Positions 34,725-43,694 of a DNA stretch of 64,000 nt are shown here, piece after piece. The stretch's first letter is position 1, and every line of letters begins with the position of its first letter. The notes beneath the pieces are model-generated. The model had not been told where the DNA came from and searched no databases. It saw nothing but the letters and a program-made list of their open reading frames with translations. The DNA comes from Methylovirgula sp. 4M-Z18. GTDB lineage: Bacteria; Pseudomonadota; Alphaproteobacteria; Rhizobiales; Beijerinckiaceae. The stretch is taken from NCBI RefSeq assembly GCF_037890675.1, contig NZ_CP149574.1, positions 186,001 through 250,000 on the forward strand, given 5' to 3'. Made by a program: the position numbers and the translations under genes.

Positions 34725-35333
34725 ATGGATTCCATGGCCAACGCTTCTTCCGATCTCGTTCAACCGACCTTGCATGGCGCCATCGTCGCACTCAGGCCCA
34801 TGACGGAAAACGATGCGCCCAGCCTGCTGCAGGCTGCGGCTGACGGGACTCTGTGGGAGCTCAAGGTGACCGTTGTCCCAGGGCCGGACACGGTAGCCGA
34901 TTACCTTGCGATTGCGTTGCATGGCAGACGGGCGGGCACGGTCATGCCGTTCGTCATTTTGAACCGCGCGACCGGCGCGCCGGTCGGCAGCACGCGCTTT
35001 TGGAAAATCGACCGCCAAAACCGCAAATTGGAGATCGGCCATACGTGGCTGAGTGCGTCGATGCAGCGCACCGGCGCCAACACGGAGGCGAAATATCTGC
35101 TGCTGACCTATGCGTTCGAGACCTTGCGCAGCGTGCGGGTGCAATTCACCACCGACGAATTGAACGAAAAGTCCCGTGCGGCGATCCTGCGCATCGGGGC
35201 CAAGGAGGAGGGTATTATCCGGCACGAGCGCATCATGCCCGATGGCCGCAAGCGCAATTCGGTGCGCTACAGCATCATCGACGACGAATGGCCGCAGGTG
35301 AAGGCGATGCTGGAAGAAAAGCTGCAACGTTAA
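34725..35333 (+). CDS. GNAT N-acetyltransferase (RimJ/RimL type)
   Basis: Acetyltransferase of 202 aa with the RimL-like order GAIVALRPMTENDAPSLLQA, then GAPVGSTRFWKIDRQNRKLE, IGHTWLSASMQRTGANTEAK (acetyl-CoA contact region) and FTTDELNEKSRAAILRIGAK. Acceptors of this group include protein N termini, aminoglycosides and small amines; the target is not predictable. ATG 34725 is taken as start, with an in-frame ATG three codons later also possible; ribosome site weak. It lies alone after the IS remnant. Confidence 0.87.
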   Translation: MDSMANASSDLVQPTLHGAIVALRPMTENDAPSLLQAAADGTLWELKVTVVPGPDTVADYLAIALHGRRAGTVMPFVILNRATGAPVGSTRFWKIDRQNRKLEIGHTWLSASMQRTGANTEAKYLLLTYAFETLRSVRVQFTTDELNEKSRAAILRIGAKEEGIIRHERIMPDGRKRNSVRYSIIDDEWPQVKAMLEEKLQR

Positions 35334-35392
35334 GGTGTGAACGATTTTTGGGAACGAACTGATAGAAAATATTTTCTAATCATTTCAGAGTA

Positions 35393-36112
35393 TTATGCCT
35401 GTTCACGGGGTGGCGGGTCCCCTGCAAAGCCCAGGGCCGCGAGGTGCGCCAGCATGTGCTCCGGCGGCGGCGCTTCGGCTTGAATCGGGTCCTTGTTCTT
35501 ATAGAGCGGCACCGCGATCGCCCGCGCGTGCAGGTGGAGGCCGGGGCCGCCGTCACGTGGGGCGGTGCCGTAAATCGGGTCGCCCAGGATCGGCCAGCCC
35601 ATGGCCTGGCAATGGACCCGTAATTGGTGGGTGCGGCCGGTGAGGGGCTCCAATGCGAGCCATGTCAGCCCGTCGGCGCGGCCGAGCACCGTCCACCGGG
35701 TCTGCGACGGGGCGCCGAGCGGGTCCACCTTCATCCACCAGCCGCGCGTCGCGTCCCGCCGCACCAAGGCCAAGTCGATCAGGCCCTGCGCCTCCGCCGG
35801 CCCACCCTCGACCACCGCCCAATAGGTCTTGTCGATACTGCCGGCCTTGAACAGAACACCGAGCTTTTCCAAGGCCTTATGGTGCCGCCCCAGCACCAGG
35901 CAGCCGGACGTGTCCTTGTCGAGCCGATGGGCGAGCGCCGGGTTGCGCGGCAGGCCGAAGCGCAAATGATGGAACGCGCCCTCCAGGAATTCGCCGCCCT
36001 TCGGCCCGCGATGGACGGGGATGCCGAACGGCTTGTTGAGGATGAGCATGAGCCCGTCGCGGTAAATCAGGCGGGCGAGGAGGTCTTCTTCGGTCATGCG
36101 TTCGTCTAGCAT
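35393..36112 (-). CDS. RluA-family RNA pseudouridine synthase
   Basis: Converts specific uridines in rRNA or tRNA to pseudouridine; 239 aa. The catalytic motif II HRLDKDTSGCLVLGR contains the catalytic Asp. Other landmarks are NKPFGIPVHRGPKGG, KTYWAVVEGGP and PLTGRTHQLRVHCQAMG with LGDPIYG. There is no N-terminal S4 domain, as in RluA and TruC-type enzymes. It is divergent from ftsY with only about 42 bases between the starts. The specific RNA site is unknown. Confidence 0.9.
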   Translation of the reverse strand: MLDERMTEEDLLARLIYRDGLMLILNKPFGIPVHRGPKGGEFLEGAFHHLRFGLPRNPALAHRLDKDTSGCLVLGRHHKALEKLGVLFKAGSIDKTYWAVVEGGPAEAQGLIDLALVRRDATRGWWMKVDPLGAPSQTRWTVLGRADGLTWLALEPLTGRTHQLRVHCQAMGWPILGDPIYGTAPRDGGPGLHLHARAIAVPLYKNKDPIQAEAPPPEHMLAHLAALGFAGDPPPREQA

Positions 36113-36154
36113 ACCATTGTGCGATCGCGAAAAAGCGCTTATCTCAAGGCCGAC

Positions 36155-37207
36155 ATGTCCGATCCCCTAGAGACCCAAAAGAAGCCCGGCTTCTTCGGCC
36201 GCATGTTCGGCCGCGGCGAAAAGCCCGCGCCTGCACCCGCCGCTGAAGCCGAAGCCGCGCCCCCATCGCCTCCGCCACCCCCGGCCCCGCCCAAGCGCTC
36301 CTGGCTGCAGCGGCTGCGCGCCGGCCTTTCGCGGTCCAGCTCGGCGATCAGCCAAGGCATTTCCGACATTTTCACCAAGCGCAAGCTCGATGCGACGACG
36401 CTGGAGGATCTGGAGGACGTGCTGATCCAGGCGGATCTCGGTGTCGCGACGGCGAGCCGCATCACGGGCCTCATCGGCAAGAACCGCTACGACAAGCAGA
36501 TCGACCCGCAGGAGGTCAAAAGCCTACTCGCCGACGAGGTGCAGCGCACGCTGGAACCGGTGGCAAAGCCCTTCGTGATCGACACGGCGAAAAAGCCCTT
36601 CGTCATCCTGGTGGTCGGCGTGAACGGCGCCGGCAAGACAACGACGATCGGCAAATTGTCGGCCAAATTCCGCGCCGAGGGCCGCAAGGTGCAGCTTGCC
36701 GCCGGCGACACGTTCCGCGCGGCGGCGATCGAGCAATTGCACATGTGGGGCGAGCGCACCGGCGCGGCCGTCACCATGCGTCCACAAGGCTCGGACGCCG
36801 CAAGTCTGGCGTTCGAGGCGGTGAGCGAAGCGCGCGCCAACGACGCCGATGTGGTGATCATGGACACCGCCGGCCGGCTGCAGAACCGCGCCGAGCTGAT
36901 GGCGGAGCTCGAGAAGATCATCCGCGTGATGAAGAAGGTCGATCCGCAAGCGCCGCATGCGGTGCTTCTGGTGCTCGACGCGACAGTGGGTCAAAACGCA
37001 CTGAACCAGGTCGAAATCTTCGGCAAGGTCGCGGGCGTGACCGGCCTCGTGATGACCAAGCTCGACGGCACGGCACGCGGCGGCATTCTTGTGGCGATCG
37101 CCGACAAGTTCAAGCTGCCGATCCATTTCATCGGCGTCGGCGAGACGGCGGACGATCTCGAACCGTTCGAGGCGCGCGACTTCGCGCAGGCCATTGCAGG
37201 GCTTTAA
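36155..37207 (+). CDS. ftsY: Signal recognition particle receptor FtsY
   Basis: Membrane-associated SRP receptor GTPase, 350 aa. A short Ala/Pro-rich acidic N-terminal region (residues 5-60, EAEAAPPSPPPPPAPPK) is followed by the N domain and the G domain with G1 GVNGAGKTTTIGKLSAKF, DTFRAAAIEQL, DTAGRLQNRAELM and TKLDGTARGGILVAI. The C-terminal FIGVGETADDLEPFEARDFA is characteristic. I take the ATG MSDPLETQK, since AAGG lies six bases upstream; an in-frame GTG 12 codons earlier is an alternative. It is coupled to yciB (3-base gap) and would normally follow mtaB. Confidence 0.97.
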   Translation: MSDPLETQKKPGFFGRMFGRGEKPAPAPAAEAEAAPPSPPPPPAPPKRSWLQRLRAGLSRSSSAISQGISDIFTKRKLDATTLEDLEDVLIQADLGVATASRITGLIGKNRYDKQIDPQEVKSLLADEVQRTLEPVAKPFVIDTAKKPFVILVVGVNGAGKTTTIGKLSAKFRAEGRKVQLAAGDTFRAAAIEQLHMWGERTGAAVTMRPQGSDAASLAFEAVSEARANDADVVIMDTAGRLQNRAELMAELEKIIRVMKKVDPQAPHAVLLVLDATVGQNALNQVEIFGKVAGVTGLVMTKLDGTARGGILVAIADKFKLPIHFIGVGETADDLEPFEARDFAQAIAGL

Positions 37208-37210
37208 GGT

Positions 37211-37843
37211 ATGAGTGATGTGAGCGTCACGGCAGGCAAATCGAATACCGGCGTCAAGCTTCTGATCGATTACGGTCCGTTGGCCCTGTTCCTGCTGGCC
37301 TATAACAAGCCGGCGTTGTTCCGCGCGGTCTTGCCGCCGAGCCTCTACATCGGCGATCGGCCCGAGATGTTCATCGCAACATCCGTCTTGATGATCGCAA
37401 CCGCCGTTGCGCTCGCCGCGAGCTATTTCGTCTTCCGCCGCACGCCGGTGATGTTGTGGGTGACGGCGATCATGGTCGGGCTTTTCGGCGGCCTCACGCT
37501 GTTCCTGCACGATGCGAAATTCATCAAGATCAAGGTCACGATCATCTATCTCTTGTTCAGCGGCTTTCTGCTCGGCGGCCTTGGGTTCGGCAAAGTGCTG
37601 CTGCCGGTTCTCTTCGATGGCGCGTTGAATTTGGATGTGGCGGGCTGGCGCAAATTGACGCTGCGCTGGGGCCTGTTCTTCCTCACGCTCGCGCTGCTCA
37701 ACGAAGTGATCTGGCGCGATCATTTCACCAAGAATTACTGGATCTATTTCAAATTCCCGGGTGTGCCGATCCTGATCTTTCTCTTCATGATGACGCAGGT
37801 GCCGCTGCTGATGAAGCATGAATTGAAAGAGGATGAGGCGTAG
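37211..37843 (+). CDS. yciB: Inner membrane-spanning protein YciB / septation protein A family
   Basis: Integral membrane protein of 210 aa with about five TM segments. Diagnostic stretches are LLIDYGPLALFLLAYN, FGGLTLFLHDAKFIKIKVTI and LNEVIWRDHFTKNYWIYFK. The family (also called ispZ or IspA) is linked to septation and envelope maintenance, with no defined enzymatic activity. It follows ftsY after 3 bases, the typical alphaproteobacterial order. Confidence 0.95.
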   Translation: MSDVSVTAGKSNTGVKLLIDYGPLALFLLAYNKPALFRAVLPPSLYIGDRPEMFIATSVLMIATAVALAASYFVFRRTPVMLWVTAIMVGLFGGLTLFLHDAKFIKIKVTIIYLLFSGFLLGGLGFGKVLLPVLFDGALNLDVAGWRKLTLRWGLFFLTLALLNEVIWRDHFTKNYWIYFKFPGVPILIFLFMMTQVPLLMKHELKEDEA

Positions 37844-37850
37844 CTTGCTA

Positions 37851-37881
37851 CCTTCTCCCCCAGCTCCGCTGCGGGAGAAGG
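37851..37881. repeat. REP-like palindrome, copy B
   Basis: CCTTCTCCC (37851-37859) and GGGAGAAGG (37873-37881) pair, with inner CAGC / GCTG extending the stem. It matches copy A at 23717-23747 in its arms. It lies between the convergent ends of yciB and the DUF1223 gene and may serve as a terminator hairpin for both. Confidence 0.78.
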
Positions 37882-37891
37882 GAATCCAGCC

Positions 37892-38671
37892 TCACAAATT
37901 CGCGCTCTTTGCCGCCGCGAGAATGACGCCGGGGCTTGTCGGCGCGCCGGCTTGCAGCAGCAGCACATAGCCTTCCGCGTCGGGCGCTTTGAGCTGCGCC
38001 GCTGGAATCGTGTAGCTTGCCGGTGCCCCGGTCCAATCGCCGATTTTCGCGAACGCGCGCACGACATTCGTGTACGTGACGGTGTGGCCGCTGTTCTCGC
38101 CGCGCCCGATCGCCACGGCTTTCGATTTCGTGATGTGCAGCAACCAGAGGCTCGCGCTAGTGCCGCTTTCGGCTGTCGCGCCCGCGACCATCACGTGCAG
38201 GCCGTTCGGGGTCTCACTCAGCGTCATCGCGACACTCAACGCGCCGTGCTGGCCTTGCAGCGCTGTGCCGGCGGATTGGATGGCGCCCGAATCCGAGCCG
38301 ACCACATGGGTCAGCCCGTCGATGACCGCTTGCGGCGTGTAGATCTGCCCGTCGCCGCGCGCCTCGGCATAGGCTTTCTGGCGGCCCGTGAACAAGGGCG
38401 AGGCGAGCGTATCCTTCCAGCCCATATAGTCCCAATAATCCACCGGCCAGGACATGGCGACATATTGCGGGTTCTTGGCCAATTCGCCCATCAGACGGTC
38501 GGCCGGCGGACACGAGGAACAGCCCTGGCTGGTAAAGAGTTCGACTACGGCACGCGGTGCGTCACCGGCCTGCACATAAGGCGCAAAAAACGCGGCCGCG
38601 AGGAGCGCGCTGCCGCCGACACCCAACCACACGCGCCGCAGCTCTTTTCGGATGTTCATGAAACACAACAT
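37892..38671 (-). CDS. Exported DUF1223 thioredoxin-like protein
   Basis: Periplasmic protein of 259 aa. A signal peptide with core VWLGVGGSALLAAAFFAPY is followed by the DUF1223 signature AVVELFTSQGCSSCPPADRL, whose CSSC forms a thioredoxin-like CxxC, and by WPVDYWDYMGWKDTLASPLF and RQKAYAEARGDGQIYTPQAV. I prefer the ATG at 38671 because GAGG lies five bases upstream; ATG at 38659 is the alternative. Redox or thiol-related function is suspected from the CxxC, but the family has no proven role. Confidence 0.88.
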   Translation of the reverse strand: MLCFMNIRKELRRVWLGVGGSALLAAAFFAPYVQAGDAPRAVVELFTSQGCSSCPPADRLMGELAKNPQYVAMSWPVDYWDYMGWKDTLASPLFTGRQKAYAEARGDGQIYTPQAVIDGLTHVVGSDSGAIQSAGTALQGQHGALSVAMTLSETPNGLHVMVAGATAESGTSASLWLLHITKSKAVAIGRGENSGHTVTYTNVVRAFAKIGDWTGAPASYTIPAAQLKAPDAEGYVLLLQAGAPTSPGVILAAAKSANL

Positions 38672-38796
38672 ACGAGCCTCGCTCAACGATCTTGAGCGCA
38701 CATTAAATGGAAATGGTCGTCACGGGCCAATCACGTTGCGGTGACGCCGCGTGTGTTCGCGATCACGCCGATGTTGACGTTTATCATCTTCAGTTT

Positions 38797-39981
38797 CTAG
38801 TTCGCCCGCAGCGCGTCGAGCAATTTGCCGGTGGCCTGGCCGTTGCGGTCCAGGCCGTGCCGCGATTGGAAATCGGCGATGGCCTCGCGCGACTTCGTGC
38901 CAATCGCGCCGTCCGGGTCACCCACGTCGTAGCCGTGCTGGTTGAGCAGCGCCTGCACCTGTTTCAGCTCCTCGCGCGACAGGCCGCGATCGTCGGTGGG
39001 CCAGGGGGTCACGAGCGGACCGCCGCCGCGCAGGCGGTCGGACAGAAGGGCGACACCGAGCGCGTAGGAATCGGCATTGTTGTAATGGTAGATCGCATCG
39101 AAATTGCGCGTGACGAGAAAGGCCGGCCCCTCACGCCCCATGGGCAGAAACAGGCCATATTCGCCCGAGCCCAGCGAGCGGCCGTCGGCGCGCCGAAGCC
39201 CGTGTCCCTCCCAGAAGGACGCCGGCTTTTTCGCTGAGCGGCCGCTTGGACCCGAATAGGAGGCCGGCAGGATCACCTCGAACCCCCATGTCATGCCGGG
39301 CTCCCAGCCGGCGCGGTGCATAAAATTCGCGGTCGAGCCTAGCGCGTCAGGCACCGAATCGACGATGTCGCGGCGGCCATTGCCTTCCATGTCGACGGCG
39401 AGTTTCAGGAAGCTCGATGGCATGAATTGGGTCTGGCCGAAGGCGCCGGCCCAGGAGCCGTTGAGCCGGTCCGCGGCGATGTCGCCGCTCTCCAGAATCT
39501 TCAGTGTCGCGTTGAACTCGCCCCGGAAATAGGCCTGGCGGCGGCCGAAGCAGGACAGGGTCGCGAGCGAGCGCACCAGGGGCCGCTTGCCCATCGAGCG
39601 GCCATAATCCGATTCCATGCCCCAGAAGGCGGCGATGATATAGCGGTCGACGCCGAAGCGGCTTTCGGCGGCGCTCAAGGCCGAACTCCACTGCCGCATC
39701 TCGGCTTGGCCGTCGGCAATCTTCTCGTCGTCCACCGCCGCAGCGAGATATTGCCAGATCTCCGCCTTGAATTCCGGCTGATAATCGAGGAAGTCGAGCA
39801 CCTTCATGTCGGGCTCAAGGCCGCTCGTCGCACCGTCAAAAGTTTCCGCCGAGACGCCGCTCGCCAGCGCGGCCGGGCGGAGCGAGGCAAGGCAGGAATC
39901 GAAATCCGCGAGCGCTGGTGTGCTCGCCGCAAAAAGGACGACCGCGGCCAAGGCGGAGAGACGGACGGTGCGGGCGGACAT
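38797..39981 (-). CDS. Lytic murein transglycosylase with peptidoglycan-binding domain (MltB-like)
   Basis: Periplasmic peptidoglycan-cleaving enzyme, 394 aa. A signal peptide ends near STPALA. The SLT_2 (MltB) domain contains YIIAAFWGMESDYGRSMGKR, where the Glu in WGMESDYG is the catalytic acid, then FNGTLKILESGDI-like and SWAGAFGQTQFMPSSFLKLA. A C-terminal peptidoglycan-binding helical repeat spans about residues 330-394 (LNQHGYDVGDPDGAIGTKSR). The start ATG MSARTVRL has GAGG six bases upstream, and that site lies in a perfect inverted repeat (39988-40019). Confidence 0.93.
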   Translation of the reverse strand: MSARTVRLSALAAVVLFAASTPALADFDSCLASLRPAALASGVSAETFDGATSGLEPDMKVLDFLDYQPEFKAEIWQYLAAAVDDEKIADGQAEMRQWSSALSAAESRFGVDRYIIAAFWGMESDYGRSMGKRPLVRSLATLSCFGRRQAYFRGEFNATLKILESGDIAADRLNGSWAGAFGQTQFMPSSFLKLAVDMEGNGRRDIVDSVPDALGSTANFMHRAGWEPGMTWGFEVILPASYSGPSGRSAKKPASFWEGHGLRRADGRSLGSGEYGLFLPMGREGPAFLVTRNFDAIYHYNNADSYALGVALLSDRLRGGGPLVTPWPTDDRGLSREELKQVQALLNQHGYDVGDPDGAIGTKSREAIADFQSRHGLDRNGQATGKLLDALRAN

Positions 39982-39987
39982 ACTTAT

Positions 39988-40019
39988 CCTCATGGGGCGA
40001 ATCTTCAGACCCCATGAGG
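39988..40019 (-). promoter_or_regulatory. Inverted repeat overlapping the transglycosylase ribosome site
   Basis: Perfect 10-bp arms CCTCATGGGG (39988-39997) and CCCCATGAGG (40010-40019) with a 12-base loop. In the leftward transcript the 3' arm contains the GAGG of the transglycosylase ribosome site, so the hairpin could hide it. Alternatively it ends leuD transcription, but no T run follows. Confidence 0.55.
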
Positions 40020-40057
40020 CAATAATATGGTTAAAAGAGGCTTAGAACAGCCTCGTC

Positions 40058-40663
40058 TTACAGCCAGGGCCGCTCGTTGGCGGCCTTCGCCTCATAGGTG
40101 TCGATCGCCTTGCTCTTGACCATGGTGAGGCCGATGTCGTCGAGCCCTTCCATCAGGCAATGTTTGCGGAAGGCATCGACGTCGAACTTCACCGTGCCGC
40201 CGTCCGGCCCGCGGATCTCCTGGTTTTCGAGATCAATCGTGATCGTCGCATTGGAGCCGCGGTCGGCATCGTCCATGAGCTTGGCGAGGTCTTCCGGCGA
40301 CACGCGGATCGGCAGGATGCCGTTCTTGAAGCAATTGTTGAAGAAAATGTCGGCGAAGCTGGTCGAAATGACGCAGCGGATGCCGAAATCGAGCAGCGCC
40401 CAGGGCGCGTGTTCGCGCGACGAGCCGCAGCCGAAATTGTCTTCCGCCACCAGGATCTGGGCGTGCCGGTAGCCGGGCTTGTTCAGCACGAAATCCTTGT
40501 TCTCGCCGCCATCTTCATTGTAGCGCATCTCAGCGAACAGACCCTTGCCGAGGCCGGTGCGGGCGATCGTCTTGAGATATTGCTTCGGGATGATCATGTC
40601 GGTGTCGACGTTCATGATCTTGAGCGGCGCGGCGACGCCGGTGATGGTGGTGAACTTGTCCAT
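40058..40663 (-). CDS. leuD: 3-isopropylmalate dehydratase small subunit
   Basis: Small subunit of isopropylmalate isomerase in leucine biosynthesis, 201 aa, with the LeuC [4Fe-4S] partner encoded elsewhere. Landmarks are [36 protein letters not shown] and [11 protein letters not shown]. The length is the usual bacterial one. The [12 protein letters not shown] is the family start; the longer frame upstream is not. It stands apart from leuC, which is not in the window. Confidence 0.96.
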   Translation of the reverse strand: MDKFTTITGVAAPLKIMNVDTDMIIPKQYLKTIARTGLGKGLFAEMRYNEDGGENKDFVLNKPGYRHAQILVAEDNFGCGSSREHAPWALLDFGIRCVISTSFADIFFNNCFKNGILPIRVSPEDLAKLMDDADRGSNATITIDLENQEIRGPDGGTVKFDVDAFRKHCLMEGLDDIGLTMVKSKAIDTYEAKAANERPWL

Positions 40664-40780
40664 TTTTGTTCCGAGCTTCACGAAAAACCTGTCTGGCGCC
40701 CTTTTAGCAAAGCTCGCCCGCCGGCGCAAAGGCCGGCGAACGCAATTCTCCTGCGCGAAACGCGGGCCGTTGGCCTCGCC

Positions 40781-41167
40781 TCACGCCGCCGCCTGCAGGA
40801 TGTCCTTCACATTGGCAAGCGCATTCCGGACCGAGGCGCCGCCGGCATAGAATTGGATTTGCAGGATCGCCTCGACGATCTGCTCCTTCGTCGCGCCGGC
40901 CTCGAGCGCCGCCTGGGTGTGGGCGCGCAATTGAGTGACCGTGTGGCCAAGCGTCACGCAAGAGGCAATGACGACGAGTTCGCGGGTGATGAGATCGAGG
41001 CCGGGACGGGCGGTGATGCCGCCCATGGCCCATTCGATGGTCATGTCGATGAAATCGGGGCAGACCCCGTCCATATCGCGCTTGACCGCCGCCATGGCTT
41101 CGCCGCCAAAAAGCTCTTCGAAGACCGCGAGACCCCGTGCACGCAATTCCGGGTTTGAGACAAACAT
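40781..41167 (-). CDS. Carboxymuconolactone decarboxylase (CMD) family protein
   Basis: Small CMD/AhpD-like protein, 128 aa. It contains LITRELVVIASCVTLGHTVT then QLRAHTQAALEAGATKEQIV and QIQFYAGGASVRNAL, the typical CMD helical core. The conserved His in LRAHTQAALE is kept, while only a single Cys occurs in the active-site helix, so a peroxidase reaction is less likely. The start ATG (MFVSNPEL) has AGGAG seven bases upstream. It is divergent from the LysR gene, which likely controls it. Confidence 0.9.
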   Translation of the reverse strand: MFVSNPELRARGLAVFEELFGGEAMAAVKRDMDGVCPDFIDMTIEWAMGGITARPGLDLITRELVVIASCVTLGHTVTQLRAHTQAALEAGATKEQIVEAILQIQFYAGGASVRNALANVKDILQAAA

Positions 41168-41235
41168 ATTCGGCTCCTGTTCACTTGGCCGTTCACGGCC
41201 GCGGTCCGACTTGTGAATGAGAGCTATTTTCTGAT

Positions 41236-41259
41236 AAAGACCGATTATTTTCGATCTTT
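41236..41259. promoter_or_regulatory. Probable LysR-type operator
   Basis: Inverted repeat AAAGACCGA (41236-41244) / TCGATCTTT (41251-41259), one mismatch, in the 113-base gap between the divergent CMD and LysR genes. Size and placement fit a LysR (T-N11-A-like) binding box. Confidence 0.6.
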
Positions 41260-41280
41260 GCCAAATAAAACCTGCCAATT

Positions 41281-42216
41281 ATGGGTCAGCTTGAAAGCAT
41301 CTCGGTCTTCGTCAAAGCCGTCGAGCGGGGCAGTTTCGCTGCGGCCGCGCAGGAGCTTCGCCTCACCGGGACGATGGTTGGCACCCATGTGCGTTCCCTC
41401 GAGGATCGCCTCGGCACGAAATTGCTCAATCGGACGACGCGGCGGCAGAGCCTGACCGAGGCCGGCCGTCTCTATTACGAGCGCTGCAAGAAGATCTTGG
41501 CCGAGGTGACGGATGCGCAACTTGACGTCGCCGATCTGCAAGCGATACCGAAAGGGCGGCTGAAAATCGTATCGCAAGTGTCCTTCGGCGTGCATGCCCT
41601 GACCCCGGCCTGCGCCGAGTTCATTGCAAAGTATCCGACCGTTTCTGTCGATCTCGTCGTGAGCGACCGGCTCGCCGATCTCGTGAACGAGGACTTCGAT
41701 ATCGCCTTCCGCATTGGCGATCTGCCGGATTCCGCGCTGATCGCCCGGCCCCTCGATCCCTATGCCTCGATCATCTGCGCGTCGCCCGATTATTTTGCGA
41801 AGCGGGGCACGCCGCTCCATCCCACGGACCTTTCACACCACACTTGCCTTGGCCTCGCCCATCCGATCGCAAGCCGTGAATGGCGATTGCGGGGGCCGGA
41901 CGGGATGATCCATGTGCCGGTGTCGCTGGCCATGTCCATCAACAATGGCGAGGCGTTGCGGACCGCGGCCTTGAGTGGCCTTGGCATCATTATGCAGCCG
42001 GAAGTGCTGCTGAACGGCGACGTGGCGGCGGGCCGGCTCATCCCGATCCTGGCCGATTACCTGCCGACGCCCAAGCCCATGCATCTGATGACATTCCGGC
42101 ACCGGCGCCCGACCGCCAAGATCCGCATGTTCGTGGAGTTCGCGCTGGAGCGATTTGGCCGCCGCGCGGCGCGGACACGATTGCCGTCTGTCTCTGATGG
42201 ATCCTCCTCAGACTAG
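41281..42216 (+). CDS. LysR-family transcriptional regulator
   Basis: DNA-binding regulator of 311 aa. The winged HTH covers residues 1-60 (GQLESISVFVKAVERGSFAA, then RLTGTMVGTHVRSLEDRLG and RTTRRQSLTEAG). The effector domain follows from about residue 90 (PKGRLKIVSQVSFGVHALTP; LAMSINNGEALRTAALSGLG). It looks like the AaeR/DsdC-type group that regulates a divergent gene, here the CMD protein. The 3' end overlaps the convergent DUF2161 gene by 9 bases. Confidence 0.93.
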   Translation: MGQLESISVFVKAVERGSFAAAAQELRLTGTMVGTHVRSLEDRLGTKLLNRTTRRQSLTEAGRLYYERCKKILAEVTDAQLDVADLQAIPKGRLKIVSQVSFGVHALTPACAEFIAKYPTVSVDLVVSDRLADLVNEDFDIAFRIGDLPDSALIARPLDPYASIICASPDYFAKRGTPLHPTDLSHHTCLGLAHPIASREWRLRGPDGMIHVPVSLAMSINNGEALRTAALSGLGIIMQPEVLLNGDVAAGRLIPILADYLPTPKPMHLMTFRHRRPTAKIRMFVEFALERFGRRAARTRLPSVSDGSSSD

Positions 42217-42936
42217 GACAGCACGCGTGGCGGAGGTTCTTTTTGCGTTGTGCTTCGCCTCTCGACGCACCTTTGGCGCTGGTGGCGTCTCCTCCGGCCA
42301 CCGCTTGAGAGCGGCCTGGCCAGCGTCGGTAAGGGTATAGATGCCGCGCTCTACCCGCTCAAACCAGCCATAGAAATTGCTGCCGACGATCGAGGCGGCG
42401 ATGGGGACCTGGGCTTTGAGATCGCGCAATCGCTGTGGCCCGGTGGCGAGGGCGCCAGCGCAGGCGAGTGCCTGTTGGCGATAGGCGGTCATGACCGGTT
42501 CGCGCGTGCTGCCGCCTTGGGTCGGGTCGCCCCGGCGTTTTTGATGCTCCTTCACGAGCTTTGAGCGCAGCTTGGGGTTGCGGCGCGGGCTTGGCGCTTG
42601 CGGGCTCACCAGCACATGGACGCCGCCCTGCGCATCCACTCCGAGCATGCCAAAGCCGAGGCGTCGGCATAGATTACGAAAACGGGCATCGGCCTCGCGT
42701 CCCTTGCCGCGAGCCGATAGACACGCCGCGAGCCAGATTTCATCGCCGGCCGTCGCGCGGTGAATGCCTTGCAGCACGAGTTCGAGATTGAAGCTGAGTT
42801 TCAACTCGCCAATCACCACCACGGGTGGATCGTCGCCATTCAACCCAACGAGATCGCAACCGCCGATCTCGCCTTTCACTTGAAAGCCCAAGCCTTCGAG
42901 ATAGGCTTTGACCGGTTGATAGAGCATGGTTTCCAT
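42208..42936 (-). CDS. DUF2161-domain protein (PD-(D/E)XK nuclease-like)
   Basis: Protein of 242 aa. The N-terminal domain begins METMLYQPVKAYLEGLGF; then CDLVGLNGDDPPVVVIGELK shows an Asp and a Glu-x-Lys at the spacing of PD-(D/E)XK nuclease folds. The family is often called a phosphodiesterase. The C-terminal 90 residues include IVGSNFYGWFERVERGIYTL, a wing-like segment. The start METMLYQ is preferred over an upstream ATG that would add a non-conserved leader. Function experimentally unknown as far as I recall. Confidence 0.82.
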   Translation of the reverse strand: METMLYQPVKAYLEGLGFQVKGEIGGCDLVGLNGDDPPVVVIGELKLSFNLELVLQGIHRATAGDEIWLAACLSARGKGREADARFRNLCRRLGFGMLGVDAQGGVHVLVSPQAPSPRRNPKLRSKLVKEHQKRRGDPTQGGSTREPVMTAYRQQALACAGALATGPQRLRDLKAQVPIAASIVGSNFYGWFERVERGIYTLTDAGQAALKRWPEETPPAPKVRREAKHNAKRTSATRAVLV

Positions 42937-43089
42937 GGACGCCTCATCATGTTGCGTCCCATATGAGATAGCGGCAACAGGCAAAGTAAGTGTGAATGCG
43001 CGTCGAACGTGATGGGGGAATCGGTTCAAGACGCGTCCTTCATTTTAGGTCGATTTGCGGTGATCGGCCGGGGCGCGTGCCCCGGCCGA

Positions 43090-43640
<551 letters not shown>

Positions 43641-43694
43641 GCAAGGCCTCGCGGCTGCAAGTCAATTGTCGCGCGATATCGCGGCGCCAAGAAT

